From CAZBUB01 sp964494985 (GTDB lineage: Bacteria > Desulfobacterota > Desulfovibrionia > Desulfovibrionales > Desulfothermaceae), in NCBI GenBank assembly GCA_964494985.1, contig CAZBUB010000006.1, positions 1 through 64,000 of the forward strand: a stretch of DNA of 64,000 bases, read 5' to 3'. Below, in pieces: positions 1-7,965 of this stretch (positions are counted from its first letter, which is position 1; each line of letters starts with the position of its first letter). Below the pieces are notes generated by a model that saw nothing but the letters and a program-made list of their open reading frames with translations, ran no database searches and had not been told where the DNA came from. Both the position numbers and the translations under genes were made by a program.

Positions 1-23
1 CTTTTTCCTCCTTGGATGTTTAT

Positions 24-395
24 TTATTCAGAATGGTTCTGTGGCGGATATTGTTCAGCATCTTCCATTGCAACAGCATTTTCCTGCACTGCCGGTTCTA
101 TCCTGGACAGCTCTTCCGCCATTTTGTTTTCAGCCACCCATAAATCATAAGCCTGCTGCATACGCAACCAGATCCATGGCCCATTGCCGGCAAACTTCCC
201 GATTCTGAGAGCCATCTCGGTTGTAACAGGATGAGTGCAGGCTAATATCCGATGCAGCTGTTGTCTGGACACATTTAGCCTCCTGGCTGCTTCACTGATG
301 CTCAGGCCGAGATTTTTCAAAACATCTTTGCGCAATATTTCTCCCGGATGAATCGGGGCTCTTTTTAATGGACGCCGCACAAAATGTTCCTGCAT
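24..395 (-). CDS. higA: HigA-family antitoxin (XRE helix-turn-helix)
   Basis: A protein of about 123 aa that should neutralise the HigB toxin and repress their shared promoter. The motif HPGEILRKDVLK near the N-terminus is typical of the HigA family. It is followed by an XRE helix-turn-helix (LSISEAARRLNVSRQQLHRIL) and the C-terminal pattern GPWIWLRMQQAYDLW. It lies directly downstream of higB on the same strand. A TTG at 407 overlaps the higB stop, but the ATG at 395 is preceded by GAGGTG at good spacing and is the more likely start. The order toxin first, antitoxin second is the usual higBA order. Family assignment is secure; activity is inferred. Confidence 0.88.
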   Translation of the reverse strand: MQEHFVRRPLKRAPIHPGEILRKDVLKNLGLSISEAARRLNVSRQQLHRILACTHPVTTEMALRIGKFAGNGPWIWLRMQQAYDLWVAENKMAEELSRIEPAVQENAVAMEDAEQYPPQNHSE

Positions 396-403
396 AATGC
401 ACC

Positions 404-679
404 TCAATGATATTGTTCAAGATCCACTCTCAATGCCTGGCCATCATGCCATTCAAAGGTTATGCACCAGGGTTCGTTGGCGTGGATGCTGTAACGTTTG
501 GGTTTGCTGTGTAGGCCGTGAAAATTGAAACCTGGGATTTTCAACTCAGCAAGAGCTTCAGCCTTGTCCAGGGCATCAAGACGTCGCAGCACTCTTTGCT
601 GCAGATCTTGTCGGATTTTACTTGAATGACCGTATTCAAATAATTCCGCAAGCCCCTTATGTCTGAAGCTTTTGATCAT
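404..679 (-). CDS. higB: HigB-family toxin (RelE/ParE fold)
   Basis: A 91-aa protein of the HigB/RelE-like mRNA interferase family, expected to cut mRNA at the ribosome. Family features visible are MIKSFRHKGLAELFE at the start, the central LKIPGFNFHGLHSKPKRYSIH and the terminal WCITFEWHDGQALRVDLEQYH. It is full length for the family and sits immediately upstream of the antitoxin, nearly overlapping it. Its 5' end overlaps the upstream end of an opposite-strand reading frame, which is one reason the neighbouring plus-strand gene is called with a later start. Confidence 0.88.
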   Translation of the reverse strand: MIKSFRHKGLAELFEYGHSSKIRQDLQQRVLRRLDALDKAEALAELKIPGFNFHGLHSKPKRYSIHANEPWCITFEWHDGQALRVDLEQYH

Positions 680-733
680 TGCTTGAAGTGTAACAAGTTT
701 TATTACAGTGTCAATTTATGTGGAAAGCCGGAT

Positions 734-1342
734 ATGGACCTCCAAAACAAGATCCAGCAACTGCAAGAGATATACCAGGAATACCAGCATAAGGCTGCAG
801 GCTATAAGGCAAATGCGGTCTGTGTTGCGGGCTGCGCCTATTGCTGTACCCACTACGGCCATCTGGACATGACTACCCTGGAGGGCTTGCGCATCCAGTT
901 CTGGCTGCAGGAGCTGCCAGGGGGGGAGCGTGAGGAAATACAGCAGAGGATCACGGCCAACCTGCGGGACAAGGAGCAGCAAAAACCCTCTGTATGCCCC
1001 TTCCTGGGCCAGGACTCATTGTGCCGCATCTACGAGGTCCGGCCCTTTGTCTGCAGGCATCTGTACTCTCTGCAGCAGTGCGGCGAGCAGGGGCCTGTGG
1101 TGCACTCCGGGGCCATGCAGCTGGCCAGGTCTACTATCCAGCGTATCCATAAATTGGATAGCACCGGCTACTCCGGGCACATGAGCTTTATCCTGGCCCT
1201 GCTGGAGAGGAAAGGTTTCCTGGGCCTGTATAAAGCAGGGGGATTTGATCCGGGCCGGATCAAGGGCTTTGGCAAGGGCCACGGGTTGATCATCAACATG
1301 ACCGCTGCCCAGGGTGGGTTTACTTCAGGTAAGGGCCAATGA
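734..1342 (+). CDS. YkgJ-type cysteine-cluster protein
   Basis: About 202 aa. The N-terminal region holds a CVAGCAYCCTHYG cluster, followed by CPFLGQDSLCRIYEVRPFVCRHL. Together they give the Cys pattern of the YkgJ/UPF0153 family, which is thought to bind Zn or an Fe-S cluster; the cellular role is not established. The frame stays open upstream to 659, but that would overlap higB. The ATG at 734 (MDLQNKIQQLQ) begins the recognisable protein, although it lacks a strong ribosome site. The stop overlaps the start of the broken PIN gene that follows. Confidence 0.7.
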   Translation: MDLQNKIQQLQEIYQEYQHKAAGYKANAVCVAGCAYCCTHYGHLDMTTLEGLRIQFWLQELPGGEREEIQQRITANLRDKEQQKPSVCPFLGQDSLCRIYEVRPFVCRHLYSLQQCGEQGPVVHSGAMQLARSTIQRIHKLDSTGYSGHMSFILALLERKGFLGLYKAGGFDPGRIKGFGKGHGLIINMTAAQGGFTSGKGQ

Positions 1343-1589
1343 TGGAGCGAGTGTATCTTAAACAGGAGCCAGTGGATATCGAACCAGCTTGGCGGGAGTT
1401 GACAAACCTGGCGGAGCGTTCCGCCAAAGGCTGGCAGGATGTTTATCTGGCGGTGTTTGCATTGCAATCAAACTTGCGAATCGCGTCACCTTCGATCGAG
1501 GATTCAGGACCTATCCTGATTTGCCTTTAACAGTAGTCAAAAATGAATCTCACCGGTTAAAGGGTATGCAGCTATCATTTCTGAATTAG
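1339..1589 (+). pseudogene. Frameshifted PIN-domain (VapC-like) toxin remnant
   Basis: Two overlapping frames together spell the C-terminal half of a PIN-domain protein. The first frame gives GWQDVYLAVFALQSNLRI. The second, shifted near position 1480, gives RVTFDRGFRTYPDLPL. In intact VapC-like proteins these two segments are contiguous (W-Q-D-x-Y-L-A ... V-T-F-D-R-G-F). The N-terminal half with the first catalytic Asp is absent. No antitoxin partner is visible beside it. This looks like a dead toxin gene left in a toxin-antitoxin-rich stretch. A sequencing error is the alternative explanation for the shift, but the missing N-terminus argues for true decay. Confidence 0.7.
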
Positions 1590-1602
1590 GCCTTCCAGTA
1601 TC

Positions 1603-2475
1603 TCACTTGCCCAACAGGCCGATCATGGCCACACCCAGGAGCATGAGCAGGGTTCCGCTGAGGCGGACAGCCAGGTTTTTCTCCTGGAAGACAAGCCCGC
1701 CGTAGATCACGGATATCAAGGTGTTCAGCCGCTTGACCGCCAGCATGTACGCCGACTTGGCCAGGGCGATGGAAAGGTGGTGACAAATGATCTCCAGGGC
1801 CACGCAGGTCCCTGCCAGGGCCGCGGCCCTGGGTTTTTCCCACAGGCTGCAGAGCCTGGCCTGACGCAGAATAATTCCGGAGGCCACAAAGAGGGCCCCC
1901 AGAGCAGGAAGCATGGTCAGCCCGAAGAACATGGCCGAGGAATGCAGGACTCCCATGCGGCCGAAGACTCCGGTCAGACTGAAAATGATCGCGGTTACCA
2001 GCATACGCCAGGAACCGGGCTCGCGGAAGACGGCCCGGATAGGGTCTGCCAGGCCGCGGCCGCTGCCCACCTCCACGTTGAGCACGTATCCGCCGGCTGC
2101 GATGAACAGGACCCCTAAAAGCCCCCATATATTGAGCACCTCGTCCAGGAGCAGATATCCGGTGATGATGACAAAGGCCGGGGTGAAGGACAGATAGGGC
2201 ATGGTCAGGGACAGCGGAGAGAGTTGAATCGCAGAGTACTGGAAGTACAAAGCGACCACCATGAGCGGCAGGGAAAGCCCCCAGGCCCACCAGAAGGTGG
2301 CATCCAGAGACGGAATTTCGATGAAAGGCAAAATGAGCAGGCATATCAGTCCGGCAAAGGCCGTAGGAACCATGCCCATTTCCCAGGGGCGCAGCTCAGA
2401 GAGGCCCTGCTTGGCCAAAGTGGCAGCAGAGGCATTGAAGAATGCCGTGAGTATGGCGAGTACGATCCAGAGCAT
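1603..2475 (-). CDS. EamA/DMT-family membrane transporter
   Basis: About 290 aa with roughly ten hydrophobic segments in two repeated halves, the layout of the drug/metabolite transporter superfamily. The first half starts with MLWIVLAILTAFFNASAATL and the second with a segment containing MLVTAIIFSLTGVFGRMGV. The C-terminal half has LNTLISVIYGGLVFQEKNL, typical of EamA repeats. Substrate unknown; relatives export amino acids or metabolites. The frame extends upstream to 2577, but those residues are polar and not family-like, so the ATG at 2475 is preferred. It converges on the broken PIN gene. Confidence 0.85.
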   Translation of the reverse strand: MLWIVLAILTAFFNASAATLAKQGLSELRPWEMGMVPTAFAGLICLLILPFIEIPSLDATFWWAWGLSLPLMVVALYFQYSAIQLSPLSLTMPYLSFTPAFVIITGYLLLDEVLNIWGLLGVLFIAAGGYVLNVEVGSGRGLADPIRAVFREPGSWRMLVTAIIFSLTGVFGRMGVLHSSAMFFGLTMLPALGALFVASGIILRQARLCSLWEKPRAAALAGTCVALEIICHHLSIALAKSAYMLAVKRLNTLISVIYGGLVFQEKNLAVRLSGTLLMLLGVAMIGLLGK

Positions 2476-2756
2476 AGGCTGCCAGGGTCTTAGGCTAGAA
2501 GTTCCAGGTTCATGGGGCCTGGGATGTACAAGGTGAAAGTGCTCTACAGGGGCCAAGGGATTCAGGAGACAGCTCAATCCGGATGATCAGTCTTTAGCAT
2601 AAGGCTAGACCATTTTTATGGTTGAAGATTCTTATCAGCGCGTATTGCCTGCTGTCAACACAACGACAGGAGCAGGATATCCTCGGGTTGAAGAATACCG
2701 GGTACTTCATTCGTAAATCTGCCTGGTTAATATTCTGATTTTGCACTATAGATTCC

Positions 2757-3037
2757 GTAACTATTCAGCAAAAAATTGTAACTGTTCACCAGGTCCAGGG
2801 GTTCGGCCCACAGGCCGCAAAAAACTCGCTCCCAAGAATGCGTAAAGCAAAAGTCTGATTTTGGACCTTTTGAACTTCCAGACGGCCATAGTGGATTTTT
2901 AGGTTGAAATAGCTTGCACAGTTTTGCTTAACGCATTCTAAGTCGCTCAAACATTTTGAGCCCTGTGGGCCGAACCCCTGGACCTTGGCTTCTTCTTCGG
3001 TAAAGCTTATCCGGGCACAGGAGATGGTGAATAATAC
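2757..3037. mobile_element. MITE-like palindromic element, copy 1
   Basis: An element with terminal repeats GTAACTATTCA at 2757 and TGGTGAATAATAC at the right end. A second, closer match to the left terminus (GTAACTGTTCACCA) starts at 2778, so the left tip is duplicated. It is flanked by TAGATTCC (2749-2756) and TAGATCCC (3038-3045), which agree at 7 of 8 bases. Inside is a palindrome: the arm at about 2791-2815 pairs with the arm at about 2966-2990 with one mismatch. An inner pair is AGAATGCGTAAAGCAAAA with TTTTGCTTAACGCATTCT. It codes for nothing recognisable. It lies between the EamA gene and the Clp1-like gene. Confidence 0.75.
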
Positions 3038-3147
3038 TAGATCCCTTTCCTCTTGCATAAAAAATACCTGTATGCTCATAGTCTTTTATTGGCATGTAAA
3101 GCGAGGCATAAAGAGGTCAAGAAAGAAGGGCTGCTTTCAAACAGGTA

Positions 3148-3177
3148 TTGCTAAAGGTCCAAGCTATGGATTATATA
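3148..3177 (+). promoter_or_regulatory. Possible promoter of the Clp1-like gene
   Basis: TTGCTA at 3148-3153 and TATATA at 3172-3177 with an 18-base spacer, about 60 bases before the ATG at 3237. Only a pattern match. Confidence 0.3.
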
Positions 3178-3236
3178 TAGTCTTTGGCAGCTGGACTGGA
3201 AGGATCAATTGAGATTAAAGCAAGGGGAGCTCAGGT

Positions 3237-4100
3237 ATGCTAAGCCAGGAGGAGATAAGGCCAGCAGAGAGCTGGCAAGGACTGCAAGCACAGGAGTTGC
3301 CTGGACTCAGTATACTTTTGGGCGGCCCGGACAGCGGCAAGACTTGTCTTGCCCGCTGGCTGGTCCAAGGCTTGCTGGAACTGGGCGAGGTTGCAGCCTG
3401 GATCGACGGGGACATCGGCCAGTCCTACCTGGGCTTGCCCACCAGTATTCATATGGCTCTGCTGCAGCCTGGAGGGCCAATGTCCCCGCCTGTGCAAACC
3501 TCATTTTTCGTGGGCTCTACAAATGCCTTGGGCAGATCTTTGGCCTTGGTCACCGGCCTAAAACGTCTTGTGGAAGCTGCCCAGGGATTGGGCGCAAAAA
3601 GGGTTCTGGTGGATACCACTGGCTTTATTGACAAGTCTTCAGGGGGCCTGGATCTGAAGAAGTGGAAGCTGGAGCTTTTACGGCCCGGTTGCATCATTTC
3701 TCTGCAGCAAGCCAAGGAATTAGAACCTGTGCTTGCACCCTGGCGCAAGCATCCAGGCCTGTGGATCCTGGAGCCTGATCCTGCGCCTGCTTTAGAGAGA
3801 AAGACCTCTGAGCAGCGTATTCAGAATCGACGCAGGAAATTTAAGGATTATTTCCAAAAGGCAAGCAGTTTCTGCTTAAGGGTGGCTGATCTGCCTGTAC
3901 ATGATCTGCATCTGGCCCGCAGATTATCCCTGGTGGGGTTGATGGACCAGGAAGGCTTCTGCCTGGGGCTTGGGGTGATCCTGGAAAAGTTGGGCCCAGA
4001 GATCAGAATCTGTACGCCCTTGAAGAACCTGGGCCAGGTAGCTGCCCTCAGGGTGGGCACTATCAGAGTGGATCCTGGCACAGGTCTGGAGCTGAGCTGA
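3237..4100 (+). CDS. Clp1/Grc3-like polynucleotide 5'-kinase ATPase
   Basis: A 287-aa P-loop ATPase related to the Clp1/Grc3/NOL9 family of RNA 5'-hydroxyl kinases. The Walker A is GGPDSGKTCLARWL near residues 29-42. DGDIGQSYLGLP matches the Clp1 Walker B/clasp-region pattern, and GSTNALGRSL matches the lid region. VLVDTTGFID is a further P-loop-family strand. The C-terminal third is less conserved and may hold the substrate-recognition part. AAGGGGAG lies 8 bases upstream of the ATG. The gene stands alone between a repeat element and a convergent small gene. Family relationship is good; whether it phosphorylates RNA in this organism is not known. Confidence 0.7.
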   Translation: MLSQEEIRPAESWQGLQAQELPGLSILLGGPDSGKTCLARWLVQGLLELGEVAAWIDGDIGQSYLGLPTSIHMALLQPGGPMSPPVQTSFFVGSTNALGRSLALVTGLKRLVEAAQGLGAKRVLVDTTGFIDKSSGGLDLKKWKLELLRPGCIISLQQAKELEPVLAPWRKHPGLWILEPDPAPALERKTSEQRIQNRRRKFKDYFQKASSFCLRVADLPVHDLHLARRLSLVGLMDQEGFCLGLGVILEKLGPEIRICTPLKNLGQVAALRVGTIRVDPGTGLELS

Positions 4101-4157
4101 GCCATTTTTTGCCCGGTTACAGAATGCTTTGTGACTGGCAGAGCTATGTCTTGGAGA

Positions 4158-4361
4158 TCAAACCTTTTTTTGGTCAACTAATTGAGCAAAGTGTTCAAAG
4201 GAGCGGTCATAGCTAGCCTCAGCCTTAGCAGGGAAGACACAGGCCGGAAGCTGTCTGGCCTGTAGATGATGCTGGACGCATTCGCAGCAGATACCTTTGC
4301 GCTCGCAAGGCTCATAGGTGCAGTTGCAAAGGGCGAGATTTTCTTCCTTTCTGCACTCCAT
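4158..4361 (-). CDS. Small cysteine-rich protein (DUF6485-like)
   Basis: 67 aa beginning MECRKEENLALCNCTYEPCE, with the following CERKGICCECVQHHL and a C-terminal YDRSFEHFAQLV. This is the pattern of a small conserved Cys-rich family found in anaerobes (DUF6485). Eight cysteines suggest metal binding. A GGAGG sits 9 bases before the ATG. It is the last gene of the minus-strand array and follows sdhB by 36 bases, so it is probably cotranscribed with the succinate dehydrogenase/fumarate reductase genes. No function is known. Confidence 0.75.
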   Translation of the reverse strand: MECRKEENLALCNCTYEPCERKGICCECVQHHLQARQLPACVFPAKAEASYDRSFEHFAQLVDQKKV

Positions 4362-4396
4362 AAGTGTCTGCCTCCTTTTCTGGATTCATCATGCTG

Positions 4397-5146
4397 CTAC
4401 TCTTTGCGTTTGAACCAGGACTTGAAGAGCTCCCGGTTCATCCTGGCGATGAACTTGACATGGATATCCTTGGGACAAACCGCCTGGCATTCGTAATGGT
4501 TGGAGCAATGCCCAAAACCCTCTTCCTGCATGGACTGCAGCATGGAAGCTACCCTGCGGGCTGCCTCAGGCCTGCCCTGGGGCATCAGGGCCAGATGGGA
4601 GACCTTGCTGCCCACAAAGAGTGTGGCTGAGCTGTTGGGGCAGGCTGCCACACAAGCCCCGCAGCCGATGCACTCGGCAGCATCCATGGCCTGCTCCTGG
4701 TCCTGCTTGGGGACTGGAATGGTGTTGGCCTCAGGGGAGCTGCCCACCCGGGTGGAGATGTAGCCACCGTTTTGGATGATCCGATCCAAAGCGGTGCGAT
4801 CTATGATCAGGTCCTTGATGACAGGATAGGCCCTGGAGCGGAAGGGCTCGATGACAATGGTCTGGCCATCCTGGAAATGGCGCATGCGCAGCTCGCAGGT
4901 GGTGGTCTTCTTCTGGTCCCCATGGGGCACGCCGTTGATAACCAGTCCGCACATACCACAGATGCCTTCCCGGCAGTCGCTTTCAAAGGCAATGGGCTCC
5001 TCTCCCTGCTGGATCAGACCCTCATTAACCTGATCCAGCATCTCCAAAATGGACATATCCCCCTGGATATCACTGACCTGGTATTCCTGAAAGCCGCCCT
5101 GGTCCTCAGGTCCTTTCTGACGCCAGATGCGCAGCCTGAACTCCAT
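4397..5146 (-). CDS. sdhB: Succinate dehydrogenase/fumarate reductase iron-sulfur subunit
   Basis: 249 aa. The subunit passes electrons between the flavin subunit and the membrane cytochrome b. The N-terminal plant-type ferredoxin domain carries CREGICGMCGLVINGVPHG for the 2Fe-2S cluster, with a further Cys in TTTCELRM. The C-terminal domain has CIGCGACVAACPN and then CSNHYECQAVCPKDI for the 4Fe-4S and 3Fe-4S clusters. The ATG overlaps the sdhA stop (TAATG), indicating translational coupling. In sulfate reducers this B-type complex can work as a fumarate reductase or a succinate dehydrogenase; sequence alone does not decide. The symbol frdB would be equally fair. Confidence 0.95.
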   Translation of the reverse strand: MEFRLRIWRQKGPEDQGGFQEYQVSDIQGDMSILEMLDQVNEGLIQQGEEPIAFESDCREGICGMCGLVINGVPHGDQKKTTTCELRMRHFQDGQTIVIEPFRSRAYPVIKDLIIDRTALDRIIQNGGYISTRVGSSPEANTIPVPKQDQEQAMDAAECIGCGACVAACPNSSATLFVGSKVSHLALMPQGRPEAARRVASMLQSMQEEGFGHCSNHYECQAVCPKDIHVKFIARMNRELFKSWFKRKE

Positions 5147-7065
5147 TACTTGTAACTCCTTGTGCTTAGCTCCACTTCCTCAAACTCTAAAGGCTCGGTG
5201 TGCATAGCAGGTTCCTGGTCCTGACCCTGGTACTCCCAGGCAGCCACATGGCAGAAGTCCTGGTCGTTGCGCAAGGCCTCGCCATCTTCGGTCTGGTACT
5301 CTACCCGGAAGTGCCCCCCGCAGGACTCCTCCCGGTTCAGTGCATCCCTGGCCATAACTTCGGCGAAGTCTATGGATTCGGCCAGACGCCAGGCCAGCTC
5401 CAGCTGCTGATTCAATCCCTGGTCAGTGCCTGGGATATGCAAATTTTTCCAGAATTCGGCCTTAAGATCCTGGATATCAGAAAGGGCTGACTTCAGGCTG
5501 GACTCGCTTCTGCTCATGCCCACCTTGTCCCACATGATCTGTCCCAGCTCGATACGCAGCTCCATGGGAGTCTTGCTGCCGTTTATAGCCAGCAGCTTCT
5601 GGGTCCTGTCCTGGACTTCCTGCGTGCAGGCCTGGAATTCCTTCTGCTCTGTGTTGATCCCCCCAGGGTTGATTCGGGCGAAGTAGTTGCCTATGGTATA
5701 AGGGATGATGAAGTAGCCGTCAGCCAGGCCCTGCATCAGTGCGCTGGCTCCCAGGCGGTTGGCCCCGTGGTCGGAAAAGTTGGCCTCGCCCAGCACGAAC
5801 AGCCCTGGAATGTTGCTCTGCAGGTTGTAGTCCACCCAGAGGCCGCCCATAGTGTAATGTGGCGAGGGATAGATGCGCATTCGTTTTTCCTGGTAGACGT
5901 CCTCGCCGGTGATCAGGGTATACATTTCGAACAGGTTGCCGTAGCGCTCTTCCATGACCTTGGCGCCCAGACGCTGGAAGGCATCCTCGAAATCCAGGTA
6001 CACGGCATACCTTGTAGGCCCTACCCCGCGGCCCTCGTCGCAGACCTCCTTGGCAGCCCTGGAGGCGATGTCCCTGGGGGAGAGGTTGCCGAAGCTGGGA
6101 TACTTGCGCTCCAGATAGTAGTCCCGCTCTGTTTCCGGGATCTGGTCCGGCGGTCTGGTATCCCCTTTTTGCTTGGGCACCCAGACTCGGGCGTCGTTGC
6201 GCAAGGATTCGGACATCAGGGTCAGCTTGGACTGGAATTGGCCGGAATAAGGGATGCATGTGGGGTGGATCTGAGTGAAGCAGGGGTTGGCCAGATAAGC
6301 CCCTTTGCGATAGGCCCGCATCACTGCTCCGCAGTTGCTGCCCACTGCATTGGTGGAAAGATTGAAGACAGTGGAGTAGCCGCCAGTAGCCAGGATTACC
6401 GCATCGGCAGCATAGGATTCCAGCTGTCCTGTGCGCAGATTGCGGGCAATGATGCCCTTGGCCTCGCCGCCTACCAGCACCAGATCCTCCATTTCTCGCC
6501 TGCCGCAGATCTCCACTCTGCCCTCCTGTACCTGGCGCATCATGGCCTGGTAGGCGCCCAGAAGCAGCTGCTGCCCGGTCTGGCCCCGGGAGTAGAATGT
6601 CCTGGAGACCTGGGTACCGCCAAAAGAGCGGTTGGCCAGAAGGCCGCCGTACTCCCTGGAAAAGGGGATACCCTGGGCCACGCAAAGATCGATGATGGCA
6701 GTGCTCAGCTGAGCCAGGCGGTAGACATTGGCCTCCCTGGAACGAAAATCTCCACCTTTGATGGTGTCGTAAAACAGCCTGTACACACTGTCTGCATCGT
6801 TCTGGTAGTTCTTGGCCGCGTTTATCCCGCCTTGGGCCCCGATGCTGTGCGCCCGTCTGGGGCTTTCCTGGTAGCAAAAAGCCTGCACGTTATAGCCCAG
6901 CTCAGCCAGGGAAGCAGCAGCAGAGGCCCCGGCCAGGCCAGTACCCACCACAATAACCGAATATTTGCGCTTGTTGGCAGGGTTAACCAGTTTCAGGCCC
7001 TCTATCTTGTGCCGGTCCCATTTCTCCTGCAGGGGGCCTGCAGGCACGTTGCCGGAGAGTTGCAT
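5146..7065 (-). CDS. sdhA: Succinate dehydrogenase/fumarate reductase flavoprotein subunit
   Basis: 639 aa, the catalytic subunit that interconverts succinate and fumarate with covalent FAD. The Rossmann motif VIVVGTGLAGASAAASLAE lies near residues 38-56. HSIGAQGGINA carries the His expected to bind FAD covalently. Substrate-site motifs include HPTCIPYSGQFQSKL, SPHYTMGGLWVDY and RLGASALMQGLADG. Length and motifs match the Bacillus/Wolinella-like B-type group. The gene lies between sdhC (21 bases upstream) and sdhB (overlapping). A 603-aa open frame on the opposite strand is a shadow of this gene. Confidence 0.95.
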   Translation of the reverse strand: MQLSGNVPAGPLQEKWDRHKIEGLKLVNPANKRKYSVIVVGTGLAGASAAASLAELGYNVQAFCYQESPRRAHSIGAQGGINAAKNYQNDADSVYRLFYDTIKGGDFRSREANVYRLAQLSTAIIDLCVAQGIPFSREYGGLLANRSFGGTQVSRTFYSRGQTGQQLLLGAYQAMMRQVQEGRVEICGRREMEDLVLVGGEAKGIIARNLRTGQLESYAADAVILATGGYSTVFNLSTNAVGSNCGAVMRAYRKGAYLANPCFTQIHPTCIPYSGQFQSKLTLMSESLRNDARVWVPKQKGDTRPPDQIPETERDYYLERKYPSFGNLSPRDIASRAAKEVCDEGRGVGPTRYAVYLDFEDAFQRLGAKVMEERYGNLFEMYTLITGEDVYQEKRMRIYPSPHYTMGGLWVDYNLQSNIPGLFVLGEANFSDHGANRLGASALMQGLADGYFIIPYTIGNYFARINPGGINTEQKEFQACTQEVQDRTQKLLAINGSKTPMELRIELGQIMWDKVGMSRSESSLKSALSDIQDLKAEFWKNLHIPGTDQGLNQQLELAWRLAESIDFAEVMARDALNREESCGGHFRVEYQTEDGEALRNDQDFCHVAAWEYQGQDQEPAMHTEPLEFEEVELSTRSYK

Positions 7066-7086
7066 ATGTTTTTTTTCCTCCCAGGA

Positions 7087-7758
7087 TTAAAAACCGAAAA
7101 GCAAAAAGGAGACAGGAATGGAGATAAAGCCCAGAAAGAGCACCAGGGCCACGGTATTGCTGCCCCGCTCCACCAGAAGCTGATAATAATCGCTATTCCA
7201 GCCCATGGTTTGCAGCAGGCTACCCACGCCGTGCCAGATATGCAAAAGTACCGCTATAAGCCCAACAAGATAGAGCAAGACAGTAATTGGGCTGGCGAAA
7301 CCCAATCCAGCCATTTTATAAATATCCAAGTGTCCGGTTGGGTCTGTGAACTGATAGATTTCAGGGTTGGTGACCCGAAAGGTAAAATGCAACAGGTGGT
7401 AGATCGTGAAAATCAGGATGACCAGCCCGGTGTAGATCATGCTCCTGGAAGCGAGGGTTGCCCGCTGGTAGTTGCGAACCGCATACTTGGCGCCGCCCGC
7501 TCTATAATTCTCCAGGCTCAGGCTGATGCCCAGCCAGACATGCAGAATCAAAACCAGGATCAAAAAGATTCGATTTGACCAGAGTAAAGGTCCCAGATCC
7601 TGCAGATGCTTGGCATAGCTGTTGATGGCCTCAGGGCCCAGGTGGAAGGCCAAGTTGCCCAGCATGTGCGCCAGCAAAAACAGAAGCATCAGCAGGCCAC
7701 TTAGGGCCATGAGCGCCTTTTTACCCCCGAAGGATTGCAGGAAATTCATATGCTGCAT
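7087..7758 (-). CDS. sdhC: Succinate dehydrogenase/fumarate reductase cytochrome b subunit
   Basis: 223 aa with about five membrane helices, the size and topology of the single-subunit di-heme cytochrome b of B-type complexes. His residues suited to haem ligation occur in helices containing LLAHMLGNLAFHLG, LILHVWLGISL, IYHLLHFTF and LHIWHGVGSLLQT. It anchors the complex and exchanges electrons with menaquinone. It is the first gene of the sdhCAB set, 207 bases downstream of the TRAP permease on the same strand. Confidence 0.93.
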   Translation of the reverse strand: MQHMNFLQSFGGKKALMALSGLLMLLFLLAHMLGNLAFHLGPEAINSYAKHLQDLGPLLWSNRIFLILVLILHVWLGISLSLENYRAGGAKYAVRNYQRATLASRSMIYTGLVILIFTIYHLLHFTFRVTNPEIYQFTDPTGHLDIYKMAGLGFASPITVLLYLVGLIAVLLHIWHGVGSLLQTMGWNSDYYQLLVERGSNTVALVLFLGFISIPVSFLLFGF

Positions 7759-7965
7759 ACCTTTGCTAGGTTGAAGGTTGTAATCTAGCTGCCCTCAAGA
7801 ACGTCTGGACAGGATTTCCTTGGCAGCAAGCAGTGTCCTGCCCAGCGCAGTCAGTGTGTGGGTTTGGGCTCTTTGCTCTGCAGTCTAACCCCTGAAAACC
7901 TTTTTTCTTTATCATCGTCCGCAGAGAAGCGCAAGCAGAAGCTAGGACTCTGCACAGGGGCCAGT

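Noticed and set aside
2786..3079. 97-aa frame inside repeat copy 1
   Set aside because: Follows the palindromic element; other copies do not keep the frame open, so it is not coding.
5720..6877. 385-aa frame on the minus strand inside sdhA
   Set aside because: Second frame of the sdhA coding region with Arg/Gly/Pro-rich nonsense sequence.
5767..7578. 603-aa open frame on the plus strand opposite sdhA and sdhC
   Set aside because: It mirrors the codon pattern of the sdh genes, has no known domain or ribosome site and crosses the boundary of two well-supported genes.
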